From contig JBCCEV010000022.1 in NCBI GenBank assembly GCA_039030125.1, forward strand, positions 1-34,357: a DNA stretch of 34,357 bases, written 5' to 3'. Under the pieces are notes generated by a model that was given only the letters and a program-made list of their open reading frames with translations, searched no databases and had not been told where the DNA came from. How positions within the stretch are numbered: position 1 is the stretch's first letter; each line of letters opens with the position of its first letter. This document shows positions 1-6,650 of the stretch, piece by piece. The position numbers and the translations under genes were made by a program. The stretch comes from JBCCEV01 sp039030125 (GTDB lineage Bacteria > Pseudomonadota > Gammaproteobacteria > Ga0077536).

Positions 1-781
1 CCGTCATCTCGTAGTGCTTCATCGCGGTATGGTAGTAGGCACCGATCCAGCGATCGGCCATTTCTTCGGCGCGAACCGGGTCCTCGTCCACAAAGTAGAA
101 GCCACCGCACATCGGCTTTGGTGGCGGTGCCCCATTTTCTTGTTCAAACACCTCGGCATAGATTGCGAAATCCTGTTGCACAACATCCCAAGGCTTCTGC
201 GGAATCACCAAAAGTCCAGTTCCCAAGCGCGCCATAATCGGCATTGATTCAGGCGATACGGCGGCTGCAAAAGTACGCCCCTTAAATGACTTGATGGGGA
301 ACGGGCGAATATCGCGACGCGGTTGCTGGGTTGTCGAGCCGCCCTCCATGTAGCCGACTTCGAGACTGTCGAGCAGCAACTCGGCATACTCAACGAAGCG
401 CTCACGTCCCTCACCCTGATCGATACGAAAGCCTTCGTATTCGACATTTCCCAGCCCGCGGCCGAGCCCCAAAATCATGCGTCCACCGGAGACATGATCG
501 AGCATGGAAATTTGCTCGGCGACGCGGATCGGGTCGTGCCAAGGTAAGACGATCACCATCGAGCCAAGCTTCACGCGTTTCGTGCACCCCGCCATATAGG
601 TTAAGAACTGCACCACGTCTGGGCACATCGTGTAATCGGTAAAATGGTGCTCAATGCCCCACACTGAGTCGAAGCCCAAGGGCTCAGCCAACTGCGCTAG
701 ACGCACCTCCTGGCGCCATACCTCATCGTCGGGCAGCACGTTTTCGGGGTTCTGAAATATCGGGGTGAAACCAACTTGCAT
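1..781 (-). CDS. Luciferase-like (LLM) flavin-dependent monooxygenase, C-terminus cut by window edge
   Basis: The gene starts at the ATG complementary to 779-781, preceded on its own strand by an AAGGAAG-type ribosome site, and stays open to base 1, giving about 260 residues without a stop. The translation begins MQVGFTPIFQNPENVLPDDE and contains the landmarks of bacterial-luciferase-like TIM-barrel oxidoreductases: GFDSVWGIEHHFTDY near residue 40, VKLGSMVIVLPWHDPIRVAEQ near 70, and the GGRMILGLGRG strand near 100. Such enzymes use reduced FMN and O2, supplied by a separate flavin reductase, to oxidise varied organic substrates. The C-terminal part lies outside the window. It diverges from the CinA-like gene across a 155-bp gap. 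Family assignment is firm; substrate is unknown. Confidence 0.88.
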   Translation of the reverse strand, partial: MQVGFTPIFQNPENVLPDDEVWRQEVRLAQLAEPLGFDSVWGIEHHFTDYTMCPDVVQFLTYMAGCTKRVKLGSMVIVLPWHDPIRVAEQISMLDHVSGGRMILGLGRGLGNVEYEGFRIDQGEGRERFVEYAELLLDSLEVGYMEGGSTTQQPRRDIRPFPIKSFKGRTFAAAVSPESMPIMARLGTGLLVIPQKPWDVVQQDFAIYAEVFEQENGAPPPKPMCGGFYFVDEDPVRAEEMADRWIGAYYHTAMKHYEMT

Positions 782-936
782 TAGTGCTTCCTTCGCGGCG
801 AACCTATTAACGGAGTGTTGGTGTTATACCGTGTGGGCCGCTGCTTTTGAAGCGCACGACAATTTAACAACGAGCGGAGTTACCATAGCAGCGCTGTGCG
901 CTTTTACCGAAACCATTCCCACAGAGGGGGCGAATA

Positions 937-2187
937 ATGCGCTGTGAAATCGTCGCCATCGGCACCGAGCTGCTATTAGGCCAAATCACCGACACGAATT
1001 CCTCGTGGATCGGCGAACAGCTCGCACTGGCTGGAATCGACAATCACTTTCAGATCAAAGTTGGCGACAACCTCGACCGCATGATTGCGTGCCTTGAACA
1101 GGGCTTGGAACGCGCAGACGCGGTGATTTGCTGCGGCGGCTTGGGTCCGACACAAGATGACATTACCCGCGAAGCAATCGCGTCCGTAATGGGAGTGAAA
1201 TTAGTTCGCGACGACGCGATTGGCGAGAAAATCCGGCATATGTTTGAGGCCAGAGGACGGCAAATGCCAGAGAACAATCTGCAACAGGCCGATGTTCCAG
1301 AGGGCGCGCAAGCAATTAAGGAAATGCCAGGCACCGCCCCCGGACTCCTGTGTCCGGTTGGTAAGAAGGTCATTTATGCCGTTCCGGGCGTGCCCTATGA
1401 GATGCGCATGATGATGGAAGGCACCATACTCCCTGATTTGAAAAAACGATCGGGTAACAATGATGTGATCCGGTCACGCGTGTTGAAAACATGGGGGTAT
1501 AGCGAATCGCGGTTAGCGGAAATGCTTGATGAACACTTGACGGCGCTCGATCAAAGCGGCGCTGCAACTATCGCTTTTCAAGCCAGCGGTATCGAGGGAC
1601 TTAAAGTTCGGGTCACCGCAAAAGCGGCCGATGATGGCAGTGCGGATCAGATCCTGGCGATTGAGGAAACTCGCGTGCGCGAGGTTCTAGGCGATGTGAT
1701 TTTTGGCGTCAACGAGCAATCAATGGAATCGGTGGTCCTCGACCTACTGCGGGCGAAGCATCAGACCTTGGCCCTGTGTGAAATCACTAGCGGCGGAATG
1801 GTTGCCACGCGGATTAACGGCATCGATAACACCGCCGAGGTCGTGCGCGGAACGCTTGTGCCCACCGACGAGAATGCGCGGGTGACGCTGTTAGGCGAAG
1901 CGTGCCGGACTGTGGGCAGCCCTGATGCCGCGGCAGCTCTAGCCACGGCAACGCGCGAGCTGTTTCAGTCCGACTGGGCACTCGCGATCACCGGCGCCCA
2001 CGACACCCCTATGGGGACCGCCAAAAAGGACGGCACGACTTTCTTGGGGATCGCTAACGCCGAGGGCAGCAACGTCGAAATGGTGCGCCTGCCAGGCGAC
2101 CGCGAGCGCGTTCGCCAATTCAGCGTGATTAGTGCCTTGAATTATTTGCGAATGACGCTGCTCGGTACTAAGTTTGTGTCTCTATAA
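937..2187 (+). CDS. cinA: CinA-like protein: molybdopterin-binding-type domain plus altered nicotinamide-nucleotide amidohydrolase domain
   Basis: This 416-residue protein has the two-domain CinA layout. The N-terminal MoCF/COG1058 domain is intact, with IGTELLLGQITDTNS at 8-22, CGGLGPTQDD at 66-75 and PGTAPGL...AVPGVPYEM at 131-155. The C-terminal domain (about 262-410) is recognisable from its ITGAHDTPMGTA and LPGDRERVRQ stretches. However, the PncC signature ESCTGG is replaced by EITSGG (282-287), and the downstream YSNEAK motif by TDENAR (310-315). The catalytic serine, tyrosine and lysine of the NMN deamidase therefore appear lost. Normal CinA is a pyridine-nucleotide recycling enzyme. 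This copy may keep only the N-terminal activity, or have another role. The ATG has an AGAGGGGG ribosome site 6 bases upstream. Confidence 0.85.
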   Translation: MRCEIVAIGTELLLGQITDTNSSWIGEQLALAGIDNHFQIKVGDNLDRMIACLEQGLERADAVICCGGLGPTQDDITREAIASVMGVKLVRDDAIGEKIRHMFEARGRQMPENNLQQADVPEGAQAIKEMPGTAPGLLCPVGKKVIYAVPGVPYEMRMMMEGTILPDLKKRSGNNDVIRSRVLKTWGYSESRLAEMLDEHLTALDQSGAATIAFQASGIEGLKVRVTAKAADDGSADQILAIEETRVREVLGDVIFGVNEQSMESVVLDLLRAKHQTLALCEITSGGMVATRINGIDNTAEVVRGTLVPTDENARVTLLGEACRTVGSPDAAAALATATRELFQSDWALAITGAHDTPMGTAKKDGTTFLGIANAEGSNVEMVRLPGDRERVRQFSVISALNYLRMTLLGTKFVSL

Positions 2188-2207
2188 ATTTTGCTAAAGG
2201 AGCCCCC

Positions 2208-2417
2208 ATGAACGTCACAGTAGAATACTGCGTACGCTGAAACTACGAGCCGCAAGCTCTCCGTGCGAGAGATCAGCTCGAAGCCAAAGGTGCCAGTGTC
2301 GCCTTGGTAAAAGGCGATGCCGGTGTCTTCGAAATTACCATCGACGGGCAACTCGCCTACTCGAAAAAAGCAACGGGTCGTTTCCCAAGCGACGACGAAG
2401 TCGACGCCTTGGTATGA
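2208..2417 (+). CDS. SelW-like (Rdx family) selenoprotein; in-frame TGA at 2238-2240 read as selenocysteine
   Basis: An ATG at 2208 with a strong AAAGGAG ribosome site opens a frame that hits TGA after ten codons, then continues in the same frame to a second TGA at 2415. Reading the first TGA as Sec gives 69 residues beginning MNVTVEYCVRU. The motif C8-x-x-U11 sits after the first beta strand, as in SelW/SelT/Rdx proteins. The rest also fits Rdx: GVFEITIDGQLAYSKKATGRFP matches the conserved 'GVFEI..DG..ifSKk..grFP' end. The length is normal for bacterial Rdx proteins. These small thioredoxin-fold proteins are thought to act in thiol redox reactions. The gene lies 20 bases after the CinA gene and 13 before the amidase, so it is probably co-transcribed. 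A SECIS-like hairpin follows the TGA. Function in this context is inferred. Confidence 0.88.
2246..2280 (+). promoter_or_regulatory. Predicted bacterial SECIS element of the SelW-like gene
   Basis: Immediately after the TGA at 2238-2240 the sequence can fold into two stacked stems. The outer stem is CGAGC (2246-2250) with GCTCG (2276-2280); the inner stem is CTCTC (2257-2261) with GAGAG (2267-2271). The apical loop is CGTGC, with GT at 2263-2264, about 23 nt past the TGA. Bacterial SECIS elements lie inside the coding region just after UGA and present GU or GG in a small apical loop to SelB. Position and loop both fit. The fold was judged by eye and no energy was calculated. Confidence 0.72.
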
Positions 2418-2430
2418 GTTTAGTTTAGCG

Positions 2431-3858
2431 ATGTCCGAGCACGACGAAATTTGCCGCAAGACCATCGTTGAAGTTGCGCCCCTAATCGAGTCGGGGTCTT
2501 TGAGCCCGGTAACGCTGACCGAAGCAATGCTCACGCGCATCGAGGCAATCGATGATCGCTTGAACAGCTACATCACGGTAACCCGCGATCTCGCCCTTGC
2601 TCAGGCACACCGTGCCGAGCAGGAGATCGCCGCGGGCGATTATCGCGGCGCTCTGCACGGGATCCCCTTAGGGATTAAAGATCTTGTCAATATCGCTGGG
2701 GTTAAAACGACCTGCGCATCAACGATTATGGCCGACTACACGCCGGATTTTAGCGCCACCGTAATGGAAAACCTCAACGAGGCCGGCGCCATCACGCTCG
2801 GCAAATTGAACCTGACAGAGTTCGCCCTCTACGGTTATCACCCCGAGTACACTGCGCCTTCGAACCCCTGGAACCTGGCGCATTGGGCTGGCGTGTCTTC
2901 GAGCGGATCAGGGGCGGCAACTGGCGCGTCGTTGTGCTTCGGAGCTATTGGCAGTGATACCGGTGGTTCAATTCGGTTTCCCTCCGCGGCTTGCGGGATC
3001 GTCGGCATCAAACCAACGTTTGCAAAGGTCAGCCGCCACGGAGTGTTTCCGCTTGCCGACACGCTCGACCATGTGGGGCCGATGACGCGCTCGGTAGCCG
3101 ACGCGGCGATCATGCTGGCGGCAATGGAAGGCCGCGATGAACGGGATCCTTCAACCCGTTGCGACCCACCCGGGCAATACCTCGATGCGATACGCACCGG
3201 CGTCAAAGGCCTTAGAGTCGGAATCGATCGCGACTACTGCGCTGGCGATACCGATCCAGCTATGACCGCCGCGTGCTTCCGCGCGCTCGATAAATTCGCT
3301 GATCTGGGCGCCGAAATCATCGAGTTCAATCGTCCGGAAATGGTTAAAGCGGCGGATCACTGGATGGACACTTGCGCGGTTGACGCATTGAACGGCCACC
3401 ATGATTTCTACCCCGCGCAGCGCGACCAGTACGGTCCTGTGTTTCGCGCGCTCCTCGATCACGGCGCCCAGGTCAGCGCGCAAGCCTACGCCGCAGGCGA
3501 AAAGCAGCGGCAGGCAACCCGCGCCTTATTTGATGCGCTATTTTGCGAGGTGGACGTGATCGCTACGCCCGCAATGCCAACGCCGGCTCCACCTCAGAGT
3601 GAAACACCGCCGCAACAGGTTGCCCTTCCGGAAGACATCGCACCGTTGGTCCGTTACGCAGCGCCGTCGGATTATTCCGGCAACCCCAGCATTACATTTC
3701 CCAACGGATTTACCGACGGCGGCGTCCCGACCGCCATGCAGCTCATCGGTAACACCGCCGATGAAACCACCATTATTCGCGCGGCCTACGCTTACGAGCA
3801 GGCGAGCGAATGGTTTCGGATGCGGCCTGATGAGGCCCATCTCCATGGTTCGAAATAG
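2431..3858 (+). CDS. Amidase-signature family amidase
   Basis: This 475-residue protein hydrolyses a carboxamide C-N bond by the amidase-signature mechanism. The Ser-cisSer-Lys triad is visible: Lys83 in GIPLGIKDLVN, cis-Ser156 in GVSSSGSGAATG, and nucleophile Ser180 in SDTGGSIRFPSAACGIVGIKPT. The spacing matches the family (24 residues between the serines). The C-terminal half includes DVIATPAMPTPAPP and the final substrate-pocket region. I chose the ATG at 2431 (MSEHDEICRKT) because upstream in-frame starts would overlap the SelW-like gene and add residues unlike the family. It is followed after 27 bases by the RutA-like monooxygenase, suggesting a shared amide or N-heterocycle pathway. It could be annotated GatA-like, but there are no gatB or gatC neighbours, so a catabolic amidase is likelier. 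Confidence 0.92.
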   Translation: MSEHDEICRKTIVEVAPLIESGSLSPVTLTEAMLTRIEAIDDRLNSYITVTRDLALAQAHRAEQEIAAGDYRGALHGIPLGIKDLVNIAGVKTTCASTIMADYTPDFSATVMENLNEAGAITLGKLNLTEFALYGYHPEYTAPSNPWNLAHWAGVSSSGSGAATGASLCFGAIGSDTGGSIRFPSAACGIVGIKPTFAKVSRHGVFPLADTLDHVGPMTRSVADAAIMLAAMEGRDERDPSTRCDPPGQYLDAIRTGVKGLRVGIDRDYCAGDTDPAMTAACFRALDKFADLGAEIIEFNRPEMVKAADHWMDTCAVDALNGHHDFYPAQRDQYGPVFRALLDHGAQVSAQAYAAGEKQRQATRALFDALFCEVDVIATPAMPTPAPPQSETPPQQVALPEDIAPLVRYAAPSDYSGNPSITFPNGFTDGGVPTAMQLIGNTADETTIIRAAYAYEQASEWFRMRPDEAHLHGSK

Positions 3859-3885
3859 AACGAAATAGAGGAATTCAAAACAGCC

Positions 3886-4956
3886 ATGAAGTTTGGTGTC
3901 TTTTTGCCGAATGGTTCTAACGGCTACATTCCGTCGGCGGGCAGCCCTGTTTACCTACCAACGTTCGAACACAACAAAGCGATTTCCATAGAAGCCGAGA
4001 ATCAAGGCTTGGACTTCGTATTGTCGATGATGAAATTTCGCGGCTTCGGCGGTGACACTGGCTATTGGGATGCATGCCTCGAGTCGTTCACGTTGATGGC
4101 CGCCCTGGCCAGCGTCACTGAGCGGGTCGAACTCTTCCCGTCGATATCACTACTCAGCCAACATCCCGCCGCGGTCGCGCGCATGATTGCGACCATCGAC
4201 GATGTGAGTAACGGACGTTGCGGACTCAATATCGTTACGGGATGGAATCGGCCAGAGTACGCTCAGATGGGTTTGTGGCCGGGCGACGAATACTACGATC
4301 GGCGTTACGAATACGCGTCGGAATATTTATCGATCTTGAAAGCGCTGTGGCGCGACGGTCGGTGCACTCACCAAGGCGAGTTTTTCAACTTAGACGATTG
4401 CACGGTTACCCCAATACCGCGACACCAGATCCCCATCGTATGCGCCGGGCAATCGCCGAAAGGTAAACAGTTCGTTGCTGAGATGGCCGATCACCAATTT
4501 GTTATGACCGGCGCATCTAATCTCAAGGCAGGTGTGGAAGACATTAAAGCGCGCGCCGGGCAAACTCAGCGTCAAGTCGGTATCTATGCGCTGTACCACA
4601 TGGTCATCGAGGAAACCGACGAGGCCGCGCTGCGCAAGGCCCAAGAAATCGTCGAACGCGCCGACCACGGCGCATTGGCAAACATTCTCGCCAGCGCTGG
4701 TCTTGATACCAACGAGGGTGGCACCAGCGATCAGCTCAAAGCGGCGCTTGAACAAAGCGTTGAGGAGGGAAACATGGCCTTCATGGGGATCCCCGCGCTG
4801 GTCGGTTCGCCAGCGACAATTGCGGCGGAAATCGACAAGGTGGCGCGCGCGACGGGTATCGACGGGATCCTCTTTAGCTGGCCCGATTTTGTCTCGGGCA
4901 TCAAGCGCTTCGGCGAGCAAGTCATCCCCCACCTTGAGTGCCAAAAGGCGGCATGA
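3886..4956 (+). CDS. RutA-like flavin-dependent monooxygenase (pyrimidine oxygenase family)
   Basis: This 356-residue luciferase-fold enzyme resembles RutA, which opens the uracil ring with FMNH2 and O2, more than generic LLM proteins. Shared landmarks are the start MKFGVFLPNGSNGYI, PTFEHNKAISIEAENQGLDF, SMMKFRGFGG, CLESFTLMAALASVTERVEL, NGRCGLNIVTGWNRPEYAQM and GLWPGDEYYDRRYEY, then the VCAGQSPKG segment. The C-terminal half diverges, and no rutB, C, D, E, F or G homologue is adjacent; instead there is an amidase upstream and an unknown small gene downstream. It may act on uracil-like, lactam or other substrates and needs a flavin reductase not seen here. A ribosome site AGAGGAA lies about 12 bases before the ATG. 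Family confidence is high; substrate is unproven. Confidence 0.87.
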   Translation: MKFGVFLPNGSNGYIPSAGSPVYLPTFEHNKAISIEAENQGLDFVLSMMKFRGFGGDTGYWDACLESFTLMAALASVTERVELFPSISLLSQHPAAVARMIATIDDVSNGRCGLNIVTGWNRPEYAQMGLWPGDEYYDRRYEYASEYLSILKALWRDGRCTHQGEFFNLDDCTVTPIPRHQIPIVCAGQSPKGKQFVAEMADHQFVMTGASNLKAGVEDIKARAGQTQRQVGIYALYHMVIEETDEAALRKAQEIVERADHGALANILASAGLDTNEGGTSDQLKAALEQSVEEGNMAFMGIPALVGSPATIAAEIDKVARATGIDGILFSWPDFVSGIKRFGEQVIPHLECQKAA

Positions 4957-4966
4957 GGAGCGCGAG

Positions 4967-5317
4967 ATGGAATCAGAGTACAAACTATCGACCGATGTCT
5001 TAATCGGTGCCCCGCTCCAGTCCACCGCCAAGAAGCGGATGAAACAGTTGTCAAGCATGCTCAGTGACCTCGACGTCGTTCGCGAAGCGCACTTACCGGA
5101 GGTTCGCAGTTTGACCCAGGGGATAGATGGTCACCTGGTCTTGTTCGTTGTGGTCGATGACGAAACCGATGTGTCACCGATCGGACGCATTGTTAAAACG
5201 CGGCTGAAAAAGATCTTAGGCTTTCGGGAAAAACTCGACGTCCAGATCGTCACCCCAGACTTCGATCATTTGGAAACCGTGCGCCAGGCCGACTGTATCA
5301 TCGGCTGGCGCGATTAA
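4967..5317 (+). CDS. Uncharacterised 116-residue protein, coupled to the RutA-like gene
   Basis: The ATG at 4967 has a good GAGGAG ribosome site (4955-4960), partly overlapping the stop of the RutA-like gene 10 bases upstream, so translation is probably coupled. I do not recognise the family. The protein is soluble, with no signal peptide or membrane segment, and is rich in charged residues. Its middle has a hydrophobic strand (HLVLFVVVDDETDVSPI), then a basic helix (GRIVKTRLKKILGF), and it ends QADCIIGWRD. The alternating strand and helix pattern suggests a compact alpha/beta domain. Position suggests an accessory role for the monooxygenase, but there is no motif for flavin or metal binding. 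A much longer upstream start in this frame would overlap the monooxygenase and was rejected. Confidence 0.72.
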   Translation: MESEYKLSTDVLIGAPLQSTAKKRMKQLSSMLSDLDVVREAHLPEVRSLTQGIDGHLVLFVVVDDETDVSPIGRIVKTRLKKILGFREKLDVQIVTPDFDHLETVRQADCIIGWRD

Positions 5318-5330
5318 ATTGAAAGTGTAG

Positions 5331-5356
5331 CGGGCACAGGGGCTGGCCCGTTTATT
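5331..5356 (+). terminator. Possible weak intrinsic terminator
   Basis: CGGGC (5331-5335) can pair with GCCCG (5346-5350), followed by TTTATT. It lies just past the stop of the 4967-5317 gene and before the next small gene. The stem is short and the T-run is interrupted, so this is only a candidate for the end of the cinA-to-5317 transcript. Confidence 0.3.
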
Positions 5357-5488
5357 GATAAAGGCCAGTGGTGCTGACGTTAGACCCACCGCGTTGATCG
5401 AAAAATTTCCCGGGCAGGCCGAATTAGGCGCGATGGCCACGCCTTCAAATATCAGATCCTGATAAGAAGCGTTTAGGGCAGCAAAGAG

Positions 5489-5767
5489 GTGAAAAAACAG
5501 GTGACCACAACCGAAAAAATTAAAGTCCAAACCGAAGCCGGGCAAATGATGGAAGTGGCGGTGCTGTCGAAACGGGCCAACGCAATCGAGGTCTTGGTGG
5601 GTGAGGGCACCCATAGCGTCAAATGCGAGCTGACGCCGTCTCGAAACGGCGCGGCCTACGTCGGCAATGTGATGGGCCGCGAAATCATCTATCAAAAGAA
5701 ACCTGAGGAAATCCAGGCAGAACTTGATGCGCAACACAGCATTCGTGGATCGCGGCCTAACCGGTAA
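5489..5767 (+). CDS. Uncharacterised small protein (about 92 residues)
   Basis: The frame opens with GTG at 5489, or possibly GTG at 5501, which would use the AGAGG at 5485-5489 as ribosome site and give 88 residues. I do not recognise it. The translation starts with a basic, threonine-rich segment (KKQVTTTEKIKVQTEAGQMM). It continues as short beta-strand-like pieces with a glycine-containing turn (GEGTHSVKCELTPSRNG, AYVGNVMGREIIYQ) and ends in a polar helix. This looks like a small beta-rich domain. No membrane segment or metal motif is seen; a single Cys is present. It ends 5 bases before the VOC-family gene, so the two are likely co-transcribed. Confidence 0.65.
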   Translation: MKKQVTTTEKIKVQTEAGQMMEVAVLSKRANAIEVLVGEGTHSVKCELTPSRNGAAYVGNVMGREIIYQKKPEEIQAELDAQHSIRGSRPNR

Positions 5768-5772
5768 GAGCA

Positions 5773-6207
5773 ATGAACAACGCCCTAGCGCCGTACCTCA
5801 CTGTCCGCGACACTGATGCCGCTATCGCTTTTTACGAAGCGGCGTTCGACGGCACCGCGGTGGGCCCACGCTTGGTGATGAATGATCACGTGGTTCACCA
5901 TGAACTGCGAATTGGTGGGGCTACGGTGATGCTGGCCGATGAAGCCGAAGCGTTCGGCACCAGCAGTCCAGCCACGCTCGGAGACACACCGGTGCGCCTT
6001 GCGCTTAACGTTGAGGATGTTGATGCGGTGTTTGAAAAGGCCGTGCAAGCTGGCGCCAAAGCCTTGATCGAGCCGGCCGATCAGTTTTATGGCCAGCGAG
6101 CCGCCCGGATCGAAGATCCTTTCGGACACGTTTGGATCATCTCAGCCACCATCGAAGCACTGAGCGAGGCCGAGATGCAGCGCCGTCTCGATGAAATGAT
6201 CGGCTAA
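5773..6207 (+). CDS. VOC-superfamily (glyoxalase/PhnB-like) protein
   Basis: This 144-residue single-domain protein has the paired beta-alpha-beta-beta-beta modules of the vicinal oxygen chelate superfamily. The first half begins APYLTVRDTDAAIAFYEAAF; the second includes LALNVEDVDAVFEKAVQAGAKALIEP and ends YGQRAARIEDPFGHVWIIS. The EDPFGHVW segment and the tail SEAEMQRRLDEM are typical of PhnB-like/YhdN-type members, which are often annotated as glyoxalase/bleomycin-resistance proteins. His and Glu residues in these strands could bind a metal, but the reaction cannot be assigned. It follows the unknown 5489-5767 gene by 5 bases and converges on the minus-strand genes at 6294. Confidence 0.87.
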   Translation: MNNALAPYLTVRDTDAAIAFYEAAFDGTAVGPRLVMNDHVVHHELRIGGATVMLADEAEAFGTSSPATLGDTPVRLALNVEDVDAVFEKAVQAGAKALIEPADQFYGQRAARIEDPFGHVWIISATIEALSEAEMQRRLDEMIG

Positions 6208-6293
6208 AAAACGCCGCGAGCACTGGTGTCCATCGAGCCACCAGCAACGGGGGCAAAGCTGCTCAAATCACGCCACGGCGCTGGATGATGCGC

Positions 6294-6644
6294 TTAATCA
6301 TTCTCCACCGCAGCTATGGCAGTGTCGTAGCCGTCAGTATCCTTTAGCGCCAGCGCCTCGCGTTCGATCTCGATAATTCTGAGTACCTCGCTCAAGAACT
6401 GCTCACGCCAGGCAGCGCGCTCGGCGGTGATGGCAGCATCCACGTCAAAGCCATCAACATCGCCACGTTTCAACGCGCCACTTTTTTCGAGCAACCGCTC
6501 GATGGTGTCGAGGCGGTCATGCATCACCGCGACTTCGCCGGCGAGACCCATCACCATCGATACCACCTTGTCGACATTGGGATCATCGAAAAAATAAGGT
6601 CTCTCCCCCTTAGCTTTACGCTTTAGGGTTTCACCGACGGACAT
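6294..6644 (-). CDS. Uncharacterised 116-residue helical protein
   Basis: The ATG is complementary to 6642-6644, 6 bases after the stop of the methyltransferase on the same strand, so the two form an operon. I do not recognise the family. The protein is acidic and predicted mostly helical: a start with a basic patch (MSVGETLKRKAKGERPYFF), a helix VVSMVMGLAGEVAVMHDRLD leading into a short heptad-like stretch (IERLLEKSGAL), then a second long helix WREQFLSEVLRIIEIEREAL. Coiled-coil pairing is plausible. There are no Cys residues and no membrane segment. A partner or regulatory role for the methyltransferase is inferred from position only. Confidence 0.68.
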   Translation of the reverse strand: MSVGETLKRKAKGERPYFFDDPNVDKVVSMVMGLAGEVAVMHDRLDTIERLLEKSGALKRGDVDGFDVDAAITAERAAWREQFLSEVLRIIEIEREALALKDTDGYDTAIAAVEND

Positions 6645-6650
6645 CGGAAC

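Noticed and set aside
2317..2430. Upstream extension of the amidase from 2317
   Set aside because: It overlaps the SelW-like coding region in another frame, and the added residues do not resemble amidases; ATG 2431 fits the family start.
2142..2540. Minus-strand frame of 132 residues
   Set aside because: It lies antisense to the SelW-like and amidase genes, has no recognisable domain, and is explained as a shadow of GC-rich coding sequence.
4390..5058. Minus-strand frame of 222 residues
   Set aside because: Antisense to the RutA-like gene and the next gene; no family features.
5216..5773. Minus-strand frame of 185 residues covering the gap 5318-5488
   Set aside because: Mostly antisense to two plus-strand genes; composition is rich in His, Phe and Arg like antisense shadows; no domain seen.
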